A DNA stretch of 64,000 nt, taken from JBFWWP01 sp050246115. Its GTDB lineage: Bacteria; Planctomycetota; UBA8108; UBA1146; JAJFFE01. A program made the position numbers and the translations under genes. The stretch is from NCBI GenBank assembly GCA_050246115.1, contig JBFWWP010000028.1, positions 13,917-77,916 on the forward strand, in the 5' to 3' direction. This document shows, one piece after another, positions 1-8,214 of this stretch (its first letter is position 1; the number at the start of each line of letters is the position of its first letter). The notes beneath the pieces are model-generated. The model did not search any database. It was not told where the DNA came from and worked only from the letters and a program-made list of their open reading frames with translations.

Positions 1-492
1 GAGGAACTCGACGTCGTCGAGCGGTTACAGGGGCAGCCCGCTCCCACGCTCGACCTCGGGGCGGGTTGGTTGGATGAGCCGTTGTCCCTGGCGAACGAGC
101 GCGGCAACGTCGTGGTGATCTACTTCGCCAGCTTTGAGAATCCCCGTTACGAGCCGTTCGCAAAGATCCTCGAGAGCTACTACCAGAAGAACTGGCACGA
201 CGGGTTCCGGGCCGTGTGGGTGACCTGGCCCAAGGGTCGTAACGACCTGCCCGATCAGCGGACCAAGTTCCGGAACCAGCGACAAGGGATCGGGGTGACC
301 TTCCCGGCGGGCTTCGACATGAGTGACGACTACACCGGCTCGCGCGCCTTCAAGGCCTCCGTCGGCGGGGGGTCGTTGGTCGCGATCGATCGCGCCGGGC
401 GGGTGGCGTGGTACAAGATCGATCCGACGGAGCGCGATCTGCAGCTCGCGACCCATGTCTTCGATCGACTGCGAGCGGCGGACCGCAAGTAG
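1..492 (+). CDS. thioredoxin-fold (TlpA/AhpC-like) protein, 5' end missing
   Basis: The frame is open from base 1 to a TAG at 490-492, so this is the C-terminal ~163 residues of a longer protein. A stretch reading GNVVVIYFASFENPRYEPF has the shape of the first beta-alpha unit of thioredoxin/peroxiredoxin folds, where a strand is followed by the active-site loop. The usual CxxC is absent: FENP stands at that place, so disulphide chemistry of the TlpA type is unlikely. Further on, GGGSLVAIDRAGRVAWYKID resembles the conserved 'P..vLID..G.I' hairpin of redoxins. An ATG at 70 lies inside the reading frame, but the preceding in-frame sequence (APTLDLGAGWLDEPLSL) is typical of the redoxin N-terminus, so it is not the true start. 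Function is unknown beyond the fold. Confidence 0.6.
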   Translation, partial: EELDVVERLQGQPAPTLDLGAGWLDEPLSLANERGNVVVIYFASFENPRYEPFAKILESYYQKNWHDGFRAVWVTWPKGRNDLPDQRTKFRNQRQGIGVTFPAGFDMSDDYTGSRAFKASVGGGSLVAIDRAGRVAWYKIDPTERDLQLATHVFDRLRAADRK

Positions 493-516
493 CGACCGAA
501 CCGACGGTACGGCTTT

Positions 517-571
517 CATCCTGGCGATTCCATCCTGGCGATTCGACCCCGGGGGGTCCAATCGCCAGGAT
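517..571. repeat. 14-bp tandem duplication leading into a near-perfect hairpin
   Basis: CATCCTGGCGATTC occurs twice head to tail (517-530, 531-544). The second copy starts the left arm (532-550) of an inverted repeat whose right arm is 553-571; 18 of 19 positions pair. It sits 25-80 bp after a stop codon. It could act as a transcription terminator or mRNA-stabilising hairpin, but no T-run follows. A second GC hairpin (587-594 with 607-614) lies just downstream, also without a T-run. Confidence 0.6.
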
Positions 572-782
572 TCGTTGGCGCCGATCGCTCCCCCGCGCCC
601 CCGAACGGGGGAGCCCCCCCTTTCCTCTCCCCGGTGCCGACCTATAATCGAACTCGTCGGCGAGGCCATCACCCGCAGCCACCGGTCGTAACAAGGGGGG
701 CCGACTGAAGGCCCTTCCACGCTGGCCCGCGCCATCGCGTGACGGGGCCGGTTTCGACACAACCCAGATCAGGGGGCGTTGC

Positions 783-2546
783 ATGCCGCGAGCGAAGCGT
801 GCCAAGTGGTTCGAGGTTCTGAGTCCGCGGGGGGCGTGGCTGGCGCCGGCCTTGTTGGCGGTTTTGTTTTGCGGCGAGTCCGTGATCGCGGCCGCGGGCT
901 CGGCCGCGACGCTCAAGGACATGAAGAAGCTGCTCAAGCAAGCGATCGTCGGCGGCGATGAAGCCGGCCTGGTCGAGGCGTTGAAGCAGTTTGCCAAGCA
1001 GAAGGGACGAGCCGCAACCCAGGCGGTTCTCGAGACCGCGCAGGCGCTTCCCGAAGTCGATCAAAACTACTACTGGATCTTGCTCGAGAGCGTAACGGCG
1101 TTCCAAGGTTCGGAGGCGTTCTCGGAGATCGGGGACTTCGTCGTCCAGTATCGCAACAGCGCGATCTCTCGCGACGTCATGCATGCGCTCCAGAAGAACC
1201 GTTCCAAGTACGTCAATCGAGTGGTGCGGCGGGTGCTCTCGGAGTGCCCCCTCGATCTCCAGCTCATGGCGGTCGACCTCGCCGGCATGATTCGCGTGCG
1301 ACGCACCGTCGACGTTCTCCTCCCGTTCCTGGCGCAGGAGGACGCGAAATCGAAGGACGGCCAACCCACTGAACTGAAAACCCGCCTCATCCACGCCCTG
1401 GAGGCGCTGACGCTCCAGCGTTTCGGCGACAATCTCCCGAACTGGCAGGGTTGGTGGAACGCGAACCGCCAGCGAGGACTGAAAATTTTGCGGGAGGAGG
1501 CCGAGCACTCAGAAGCCCGAACCGGCCTCGTGCAGCCGCTCGACCCCGTGCGCGATCGCGAGTTCATCGGACTCGAGGAGATTGCAGGCAAGGTTCTGGT
1601 GATCAAAGGCGTCATCGCTCGCAATGGCGTGAACACCAACTTCGATCACATGGAGGATGTCCTGGAGCGCCTCGGGCTGAGGCCGGACGTGTGGGAGAAG
1701 ACTCGTTTGGAGGAAGACGACTGTCCGTCCCTCGCCCGCTACGCGGCCATCTTCGTGAACTGCACCCAGATCAACCCGTTTTGCCAGTCACCGGGACACA
1801 CCGGGGGCGAAGCGGTCGGCAATCGACTTCGACGCTGCTTGGGCCCAGCGCCGCACGATGAGTTTCGCGGCAAGATGAAGGATCCGGCCCTGCAGCGGTT
1901 GCGGAAGTTCGTCGAACTCGGCGGGCAACTCTTTACCGAAGACTGGGCCCTGATCGAGGTCATCGAACCGCTGTGGAACGACATGGTTTCGCGGGGCGAA
2001 TCGATGACCGACGAGGTGGTGCAGATCCGGGCCGCGCGCGGCCAAACCTCGCATCCGTTGCTGCGAGGGGTGTTCGTGCCGCCGATTCGCATCGAGAACT
2101 TCGATTGGGATCCCGAAAGCGACTTCGAGGATGAAGAGGACAAGGGCAAAGACTACAACCCGGGCATCGAGGACGACCCCGGGGACACCGACACCTCGCG
2201 CGGAAAGACCGGCGTCGGCGACCCGGCTCCAACGGAGGGCGAGGAGCCCAGTCTCGACGCGGACATCGAGCTGATCAAGCACCAGTGGAAGATCGACAAC
2301 GAGAGCCCTTCGATTCGCGTCAACTCGCGTAAGGTGACGGTGCTCATCACGAGCGAGACGCTCAAGGAAAAGTACGGCGATCCCGCGGTAGCCGTGGCGT
2401 TCCCGGTCCGGGAGGGTCGCGTCGTCCATGTCTTGTCGCACTTCGGAAAGCAGAGCTCGAGCCGCGACGAGGCGACCCTCGAGAACTTCCTCGTAAACTT
2501 CCTGCTCGAGGTGCATGTGCGAGTCAAGAAGGCCAGCTCGCAGTAA
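783..2546 (+). CDS. DUF4159/ThuA-like exported protein with helical-repeat N-terminus
   Basis: 587 residues. ATG at 783 is preceded by a purine-rich AGGGGG at about 774, a good ribosome site. Residues ~15-40 are hydrophobic (LAPALLAVLFCG) and look like a signal peptide or anchor. Residues ~45-230 are alpha-helical, HEAT-like. Residues ~255-420 contain strands and turns typical of class-I glutamine-amidotransferase-like folds found in planctomycete DUF4159/ThuA proteins (KVLVIKGVIARNGVNTNF, AAIFVNCTQ, FVELGGQLFTEDWAL, SHPLLRGV). An acidic low-complexity linker follows at ~440-500. The C-terminal part (VLITSETL, VVHVLSHFGKQ) completes the fold. No catalytic Cys-His pair is evident, so an enzymatic role is not claimed. 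It is probably periplasmic. Confidence 0.6.
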   Translation: MPRAKRAKWFEVLSPRGAWLAPALLAVLFCGESVIAAAGSAATLKDMKKLLKQAIVGGDEAGLVEALKQFAKQKGRAATQAVLETAQALPEVDQNYYWILLESVTAFQGSEAFSEIGDFVVQYRNSAISRDVMHALQKNRSKYVNRVVRRVLSECPLDLQLMAVDLAGMIRVRRTVDVLLPFLAQEDAKSKDGQPTELKTRLIHALEALTLQRFGDNLPNWQGWWNANRQRGLKILREEAEHSEARTGLVQPLDPVRDREFIGLEEIAGKVLVIKGVIARNGVNTNFDHMEDVLERLGLRPDVWEKTRLEEDDCPSLARYAAIFVNCTQINPFCQSPGHTGGEAVGNRLRRCLGPAPHDEFRGKMKDPALQRLRKFVELGGQLFTEDWALIEVIEPLWNDMVSRGESMTDEVVQIRAARGQTSHPLLRGVFVPPIRIENFDWDPESDFEDEEDKGKDYNPGIEDDPGDTDTSRGKTGVGDPAPTEGEEPSLDADIELIKHQWKIDNESPSIRVNSRKVTVLITSETLKEKYGDPAVAVAFPVREGRVVHVLSHFGKQSSSRDEATLENFLVNFLLEVHVRVKKASSQ

Positions 2547-2990
2547 CTCGAGTTGGACCCGCGTCATCGCCGCCGCGGCGGACGCCCCTCACGACACGGG
2601 CCGCCGTTCGTGGGGGCGGCGTCCCGGGTGGGTAGGATGACGCTGGTTGACAACGAGGAGCCTGGACCTACCATGCCGCGCGGTGGTCCGTGCACGGGTT
2701 GCAGTCCTCGGTTTCGAATTCCCAGGGACACCCATTCGTTCGGTCGCGCGCCGACCAGGGTTCGTGGCGTGTGGTTCCGACTTCGACTCGTCGGCCATCC
2801 GAAACCGAGGCCTCGTTGCCTCGGCGGTGCGTCGTTTGTCTTCGCGAGCCGGCATGCCTTCGACCGGACCGCCTACCCGGTTCGGGCGTAACCCCGCGGT
2901 GCCGGGACCTTGCTTGATCCGGGCGGGCCGATCCAGGCTGGCGAGTGCCGGGCGAGTGCCGTTGGATCGCTGTGACACGGAAGTCGATCC
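2547..2990. other. intergenic region upstream of lptD-like gene
   Basis: 444 bp without a convincing gene. The small open frames here have Arg/Pro-rich compositions typical of chance frames in GC-rich DNA. It holds one candidate promoter (2647-2674) and repeated short words around 2935-2960 (GGCGAGTGCC twice). Confidence 0.6.
2647..2674 (+). promoter_or_regulatory. candidate sigma-70 promoter
   Basis: Consensus -35 TTGACA (2647-2652), 16-bp spacer, weaker -10 TACCAT (2669-2674). It would give a ~310-nt leader before the lptD-like gene at 2991. Confidence 0.4.
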
Positions 2991-5639
2991 TTGATCCCAC
3001 CGCCGCGCTCGCTGGGCTCGTTCGTGTTGCTCTTCGCCTGGGTGGCGGTCTTCCCGATCGCGGTGGCGGCGCAAGAGGAGCCAGCCGTGCCAGCCGGGGG
3101 GCAAGGGCAGGCCCCGAGTTCGCAAACGGCCGCGACTCCTTCGGACTGGCTCGATCTGCTCGAGCTCTTCGATGCGGATGACACGCGCCTCGAGTTCGAG
3201 CGCAGCGGGGCCCGCGTGGGGCTGCTCCTCTTGGGCAACGCGCACGTTCGTACCTCGCAGTTCGAGTTGTGGGCCGACGGAATCGGCGTCTCGCGCTCGC
3301 AGACGGAGCCGGGGGCGGACCCCAGCTATCGTCTCGTGGCCGTGGGCGCGGTGATCCTCCTTCATCAGGAGCAGTCCTTCCGGGCGGAGACTCTGTTCTA
3401 CGACCACACTCGACGCCGCGCCGCCATGACCCAGTTTCGCTTGCGCGTGGATGTGGAGTTCCTGTCGCGTCCCACGGGATTCGCTGGTGAGCTCCCCCGC
3501 GATGCCCGCGACGCCGAGGCGGCGTTGCTCGACGGTTGGTCGCAGGCTGCGGAGCGGACGAGCGCCGAAGCCGGCGGTGCGTCGACCAGCGACCTCGGGA
3601 CCATGCCGGCGAGCGGCCCTCCCGGCCGGCCACGGTTGCCGCCATCGGGACGCCTGGTCGTGGCGGCGCGCGAACTCGAACTCGAGGACTTCGCCCAGTT
3701 CGAGGGCCGCGGAATCCAGGTGACGACGTGCGACTTCGGCGACCCGCACTGGGCGGTCGAAGCCGACCGCTTGACCGCGGAGCGATTCGTGACCCAGGAC
3801 GAGCGGACCGCGCGGGAGACGTCTCACTACGAGGCGCAGTTGTCCAGTACGCGGTTGCGCCTCGGTCCGGTCACCATCCCGTTCCTGCCGTCCTTGGGCT
3901 GGGATACACGCTGGAACGATTCGATTCCGCTGCGCAGTGCGAGCTACTCGAACTCGTCCAACTTCGGGCAACGGGTCGACACCTTGTGGCGTGGTGACCT
4001 ACTGCTGCCCCGCAGCTTGCGGTCCTGGATCGATCTGGGAATCCGTCTCGACAGCCTGAGCAAGCGGGGTACCGGCTACGGGGCGGAGGCACGGTGGGGT
4101 CTGCGACCGAGCCGCTGGAATCGGGCAGCGGGGGAAGGGTGGGGACCTTGGGGTCTCGACTTCTACGGGAGCGGGAACTTCTATGGCATTCACGATCGCG
4201 GCGTCGACGCCAACGATGTCGTGCCGGAGCATGAACAGCGCAACCGGGTACGCATTCACCAACGCGTGAGACTCCCCTGGGGCACCTGGGTCGACGCCGA
4301 GTACGCGGTCGAGCGGGACGCCAACTTCCTCGAAGAGTACTTCGAGTCCGAGCTTCGCGGCGAGAAAGTCCCCGAGAACCTGATCTACGTTCGTCATCCG
4401 ATCTCCGAGTTGGCGACCGTGACCGCGCTCGCCAAGGTTCAGAAGGTCACCTTTCGCCGTGAAGTCGAGCGAGTGCCTGAACTCGCTTTCTTCTGGGTCG
4501 AGCAGCCCGTGGCCGAAACCGGCTTCGACCTCGACGTCACCGCCCGCGCGGCCGATCTCCGCTTCGAGCCGGCAAGCCTCGACGCGCTGCAGTCGCGCGA
4601 ATTGCAGCGCGGCGATCTGCGCGCGACCCTGGCCCGCGCCGTCGGCAACACGCGTTGGGTCAAGGTGCGCCCGTTCTTCGAGGCGCGCTACACCGCGTGG
4701 GAGGAGGACGAGGTGCGGCTCAACGCAATCGAGCGGCTAGCCCTGGCCTCCGGCGCGTCCGCGCGCTGGCACTTGGCTCGCACCTTCGCCGCTGGATGGG
4801 GACCCTACACCTCGTTGCGGCACACGATCGACCCCGAAGTCCGCTACCGTGTGATCTTCGAGAACAACGTCGATCCCGCCGAGGTTTTTCGTTTCGACGC
4901 GACCGAGGACGTGCAGCGTTTCGAGAGTCTCACGGTCTCGTTGCGCTCCTTTCTTTTCGGCCGACGTCCCGGGCCCCGTGACGGTCCGAGCGTCGGCGAA
5001 GCCGGGGACGTGGAGTCGACGGCGTCGAGGACGGGCGCGGGCCCCGTGTTGCGTCGTGAGCCTGGCGACTTCACGCGGCAAGCGGGCTCGCCAGAGCCAG
5101 GGGGCGCGAGGTCGGTGCGTTGGATTCAACCTCCCGGAGCGGGGAGTACCCAGCAGCGCTTGATCGAAGGGGAGCTGTCGATCGAGTACTTCCCGGATCC
5201 GAACCGCGACAATGCGGGTGAGGCCTGGGGGCCCGCCCGCGGCCAACTGTTGCTCGAACTGGTGCCTTGGATCGGGTATTTCGCCGAAGCGCGCTATGAT
5301 GTCGTCGGCGACGCACGCTTCGAGCAGTTCGACCACGGCCTGCAGCTGCGCAATGCGAGCGCCGCGGCTACCGTGGGTACGCGGTACCGGCGTCACCAGG
5401 GGAACTTCATTACTGCGAGCGGGCAGTGGTTCGCCTCGGATCGATACGAGTTCGACGCGTTCTACAGCTATGATCTGCGTCGCGAGGTGGGGGTCGACCA
5501 GTACTATTCGGTGGTGCGGAACTTCCACCGCTGGGCGGTGATGTTCACCCTCGAGATCGACGAAGGGGAGGACGACAACGTTTCGTTCTTCGTCCGGTTC
5601 GGTCCCCGGGAACTCTGGCGCGCGATTCGTGAGAACTAA
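2991..5639 (+). CDS. lptD: LPS-assembly protein LptD-like outer-membrane protein
   Basis: 882 residues. The only start that keeps a clean signal peptide is TTG at 2991: a short N-region, a hydrophobic core (SFVLLFAWVAVFPIAVAA), cleavage near residue 27. Residues ~55-240 form an OstA/LptA-like beta-jellyroll. The family hallmark follows at ~244: a TTC triplet, then GDPHW and VEADRL. After it comes GPVTIPFLPSLGWD, equivalent to the conserved 'P..Y.P....P' segment leading into the barrel. The C-terminal ~600 residues alternate like outer-membrane strands (WGLDFYGSGNFY, RWAVMFTLEI). LptD inserts lipopolysaccharide into the outer leaflet, so the organism is inferred to have a diderm envelope with LPS-like lipids. 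An insertion of about 60 residues (~660-715) is rich in Gly/Pro/Arg. The stop TAA is also the target of the element at 5640. Confidence 0.7.
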   Translation: MIPPPRSLGSFVLLFAWVAVFPIAVAAQEEPAVPAGGQGQAPSSQTAATPSDWLDLLELFDADDTRLEFERSGARVGLLLLGNAHVRTSQFELWADGIGVSRSQTEPGADPSYRLVAVGAVILLHQEQSFRAETLFYDHTRRRAAMTQFRLRVDVEFLSRPTGFAGELPRDARDAEAALLDGWSQAAERTSAEAGGASTSDLGTMPASGPPGRPRLPPSGRLVVAARELELEDFAQFEGRGIQVTTCDFGDPHWAVEADRLTAERFVTQDERTARETSHYEAQLSSTRLRLGPVTIPFLPSLGWDTRWNDSIPLRSASYSNSSNFGQRVDTLWRGDLLLPRSLRSWIDLGIRLDSLSKRGTGYGAEARWGLRPSRWNRAAGEGWGPWGLDFYGSGNFYGIHDRGVDANDVVPEHEQRNRVRIHQRVRLPWGTWVDAEYAVERDANFLEEYFESELRGEKVPENLIYVRHPISELATVTALAKVQKVTFRREVERVPELAFFWVEQPVAETGFDLDVTARAADLRFEPASLDALQSRELQRGDLRATLARAVGNTRWVKVRPFFEARYTAWEEDEVRLNAIERLALASGASARWHLARTFAAGWGPYTSLRHTIDPEVRYRVIFENNVDPAEVFRFDATEDVQRFESLTVSLRSFLFGRRPGPRDGPSVGEAGDVESTASRTGAGPVLRREPGDFTRQAGSPEPGGARSVRWIQPPGAGSTQQRLIEGELSIEYFPDPNRDNAGEAWGPARGQLLLELVPWIGYFAEARYDVVGDARFEQFDHGLQLRNASAAATVGTRYRRHQGNFITASGQWFASDRYEFDAFYSYDLRREVGVDQYYSVVRNFHRWAVMFTLEIDEGEDDNVSFFVRFGPRELWRAIREN

Positions 5640-5818
5640 GGAGTCGCCCAAGAATAACTTCGACATCTTGCCGTCGATTTGGGTCAGATTTGGCCGATCC
5701 AGAAAGCTCGAAACCGGAGGCGTAGCCTTAGTTCCGGTGAGGATTTCGAGGTTTTCGGATCGGTCGAGGATGGCCCGAAGCGACGAGCAAGAGGGTGAAG
5801 TTATTCTTGGGCGACTCC
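5640..5818. mobile_element. 179-bp MITE-like palindromic element with TAA target duplication
   Basis: The ends are 22-bp perfect terminal inverted repeats (5640-5661 and 5797-5818; outer end GGAGTCGCCC). The direct repeat TAA flanks both sides (5637-5639 and 5819-5821), as expected for a 3-bp target-site duplication. The interior also pairs with itself, with few mismatches (for example 5668-5687 with 5770-5791, and 5692-5708 with 5747-5765), so the whole element can fold into one long hairpin around ~5728. It encodes no transposase. The left TAA is the stop codon of the lptD-like gene, and the right end lies 30 bp before the coaD start. Confidence 0.8.
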
Positions 5819-5850
5819 TAAACCTTCTGCGTCGGGAAGGACGCAATCGT

Positions 5851-6336
5851 TTGAAAGCCATCTACGCTGGAACTTTCGACCCGCCGCACCGCGGTCATCT
5901 CGACGTGATCCGACGCGGCCTGACGGTCGTCGATGAGCTCTTGGTCGCGGTCGCGATCAACCACGAGAAGCGTACCCTGTTCAGTGAGGCCGAACGAATC
6001 GCGCTGCTTCAGAAGTGCCTGGGTGGCGAGCCCCGCGTCCGCGTCCTCGCGCTGGAGGGGTTGGTCGTCGAACTCGCCCGCCGGGAGCAAGTGCAGTTCT
6101 TGCTGCGGGGGGTCCGAACCGTCGCGGACTTCGAGTCCGAGTCGTCCATGGCGTTGGCGAACCGTCAGATCTCGGGGGAACCGGGCATCGAGACCGTGTT
6201 CCTGCTTCCCGCAGCCGAGTTGAGCCACGTCTCATCGACTCGCGTGAAGGAGATCGCTCGCTTCGGCGGCGACGTCCACTCGCTGTTGCCGGCCGCCATC
6301 GCCCGCGAAGTCGTGGAGCGACTGCGCGCTCGCTAG
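5851..6336 (+). CDS. coaD: phosphopantetheine adenylyltransferase
   Basis: 161 residues from TTG 5851, the usual length for CoaD. A GGGAAGG ribosome site lies at 5834-5840. The frame is open further upstream through the MITE-like element, but that extension has no family match. The nucleotidyltransferase signature is intact: AGTFDPPHRGHLD with the HxGH motif at 13-16. LLRGVRTVADFESE matches the conserved 'RGlR...DfeyE' helix, and SSTRVKEIA the C-terminal phosphate-binding segment. The enzyme transfers AMP from ATP to 4'-phosphopantetheine in coenzyme A synthesis in the cytoplasm. Its promoter may have been displaced or supplied by the inserted element. Confidence 0.93.
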   Translation: MKAIYAGTFDPPHRGHLDVIRRGLTVVDELLVAVAINHEKRTLFSEAERIALLQKCLGGEPRVRVLALEGLVVELARREQVQFLLRGVRTVADFESESSMALANRQISGEPGIETVFLLPAAELSHVSSTRVKEIARFGGDVHSLLPAAIAREVVERLRAR

Positions 6337-6738
6337 GAGACGTTCAGGAATCCGCACCTCCCAGCCAAAGGAGATGGGCCGAGGGTGCCCGGCCAACGGG
6401 GTCAAGGTTGCCTGACACGACACTCGGTGCCAGGCCACTCGGGGTAGCCGGCGACGTCCGTCTGCGGCGGCAAGCTCGCTGCGTCACCGAGAAATCTCGG
6501 TTTCGCGAAGGGGCTGGATGGTTATACTGCGCCCACCTGCTCGGTTCCTGCGGACACGGTAGCCGCGGATCGACGACAGGGTCCCGGTATGGGTGTGCTG
6601 GGCCCACCGTGATCGTGACCGGGGGCCGTGGGGTGACAGGGCTAGCGATGACGGCGATGACAGGGCTTAAGCGCTGACAGGCTTGCAATGACGCGGCTTG
6701 CGGGGCTTGCGGGCGACGCGTAGAGAAGTGAGCGAATC
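6337..6738. other. intergenic region upstream of ridA
   Basis: 402 bp with no supported gene. A good -10 hexamer TATACT at 6523-6528 has only a weak -35 (around 6501). A G-rich stretch (6600-6690) with repeated GACAGGGCT/GACAGGCTT words follows. Confidence 0.4.
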
Positions 6739-7125
6739 ATGTCGAGAACGACGATAGCGACGTCCCGCGCACCTCGGGCCATCGGTCCCTACTCCCAAGC
6801 CGTTGCGACCAACGACTGGATCTTCTGCTCCGGTCAGATTCCCCTGGACCCGGCGACCGGCAAGCTCGTGCCCGGCGACATCCAAGCCCAGACCCGTCGT
6901 TGTCTCGAGAACTTGAAGGCGGTGCTCGAGGCCGGCGGGGCGACGCTCGCCCAGGTCGTGAAGACCACCGTGTACCTTACCGATCTGGGTCAGTTCGCGG
7001 CCGTGAACGAAGCCTACGGGGAGTACTTCGGTAGCCAGCCGCCGGCACGAGCGACCGTGCAGGTGAGCGCGCTGCCCGCGGGTGCGACCGTCGAGATCGA
7101 CGCCATTGCGCGACGTGGCGGATAG
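6739..7125 (+). CDS. ridA: RidA-family enamine/imine deaminase
   Basis: 128 residues, the full length of the Rid/YjgF family. RidA hydrolyses reactive 2-aminoacrylate and related imines released by PLP enzymes, protecting those enzymes. The signature residues are present: GPYSQA with Tyr18, FCSGQIPLDP, TVYLTDL, and the catalytic-site Arg104 in PPARATVQVSALP, followed by VEIDAIA with the active-site Glu. The start ATG at 6739 has GAGAAGTGAG just upstream. The next gene begins 11 bp after the stop, so ridA probably shares a transcript with the ABC ATPase genes. Confidence 0.93.
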   Translation: MSRTTIATSRAPRAIGPYSQAVATNDWIFCSGQIPLDPATGKLVPGDIQAQTRRCLENLKAVLEAGGATLAQVVKTTVYLTDLGQFAAVNEAYGEYFGSQPPARATVQVSALPAGATVEIDAIARRGG

Positions 7126-7136
7126 GACAGTTCGAG

Positions 7137-8147
7137 ATGGGCGACTCCCACGAGAACATTCTCGAGATCGAAGATCTACGGACGTACTTCTACACCGACG
7201 ACGGGATCGTGAAGGCCGTCGATGGCGTCAACTACGCGATTCGCCGCGGCGAGACGCTGGGCGTGGTCGGTGAGTCCGGGTGCGGCAAGTCGGTCACCTC
7301 CATGAGCGTTCTTCGGCTCATTCCCTCTCCCCCAGGACGCATCGCAGGCGGGCAGATCCGCTTCAAGGGCCGCGACCTCACGCGGGTGTCGGAGCGCGCC
7401 ATGCGCAAGATTCGCGGCAAGGAGATCTCGGTCATCTTCCAAGAGCCGATGACCAGTCTGAATCCGGTTTACCGAATCGGCGACCAGATTGGCGAGGCCT
7501 TGGTGCTCCATGAACGCATGAGTCGCTCCCAGGCGCGAAAACGGACCATCGAACTGCTCGACCTGGTGGGGATTCCCGGTGCCGCGGCTCGCGTCGACGA
7601 GTACCCGCATCAAATGTCCGGCGGGATGAAGCAGCGGGTGATGATTGCGATGGCGTTGGCGTGCAATCCGTCGCTGCTGATTGCCGACGAGCCGACGACC
7701 GCCCTCGACGTCACGATCCAGGCCCAGATCCTCGACTTGCTGCGGAAGCTGCAGAAGGAGTTGGGGATGGCCATCTTGCTGATCACGCACGACCTCGGCG
7801 TGATCGCGGAGATGGCGCATCACGTGGCCGTGATGTATGCCGGCAAAGTCGTCGAGTATGCGCCCGTGGACGAGCTGTTCCTGCGGCCGAAACATCCGTA
7901 CACCGTCGGGCTCTTCCGCTCTCTACCTCGGGTGGGACGTGAGCAAGAGAAACTCGACGTGATTCCCGGTAACGTGCCCAATCCGCTCGAGTTTCCCCAA
8001 GGCTGCAAGTTCTGGCCTCGGTGTGCGCACGCGGTGGACCGCTGCCGCGAGGTGGAACCCAAGCTCGAGGTGGTCGGCGACGATCACACCGCCGCTTGTC
8101 TGCGGATCGGCGAGATCGAAGAAGTTCACCCGTTGCTCAGGACTTGA
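7137..8147 (+). CDS. dppD: oligopeptide/dipeptide ABC transporter ATP-binding protein (DppD/OppD type)
   Basis: 336 residues. Walker A GESGCGKS is at 45-52, then the Q-loop (FQEPMTSLNPVY), the ABC signature MSGGMKQRV, Walker B LLIADEPTTALD, and the H-loop ITHDLG. The C-terminal extension typical of the Opp/Dpp group is present, with the cysteine-rich FPQGCKFWPRCAHAVDRC pattern. It hydrolyses ATP at the inner membrane to drive uptake of peptides or nickel-type substrates. No permease (DppB/DppC) or substrate-binding protein gene is next to it, so the substrate cannot be assigned. It pairs with the gene at 8215. Confidence 0.85.
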   Translation: MGDSHENILEIEDLRTYFYTDDGIVKAVDGVNYAIRRGETLGVVGESGCGKSVTSMSVLRLIPSPPGRIAGGQIRFKGRDLTRVSERAMRKIRGKEISVIFQEPMTSLNPVYRIGDQIGEALVLHERMSRSQARKRTIELLDLVGIPGAAARVDEYPHQMSGGMKQRVMIAMALACNPSLLIADEPTTALDVTIQAQILDLLRKLQKELGMAILLITHDLGVIAEMAHHVAVMYAGKVVEYAPVDELFLRPKHPYTVGLFRSLPRVGREQEKLDVIPGNVPNPLEFPQGCKFWPRCAHAVDRCREVEPKLEVVGDDHTAACLRIGEIEEVHPLLRT

Positions 8148-8214
8148 TGACGCCGGGTACGGCCCCAATCGAGCGCGGACGCGCTTGATTCGAGACTAGA
8201 ACGAGCCACGTTCC

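Noticed and set aside
2589..3971. Long minus-strand open frame opposite the lptD-like gene
   Set aside because: Arg/Gly-rich antisense shadow of a real coding region; the plus strand has a signal peptide and family motifs.
6529..6738. Possible SRP or other structured RNA upstream of ridA
   Set aside because: No GGAAG tetraloop or other diagnostic core; only G-rich repeats.
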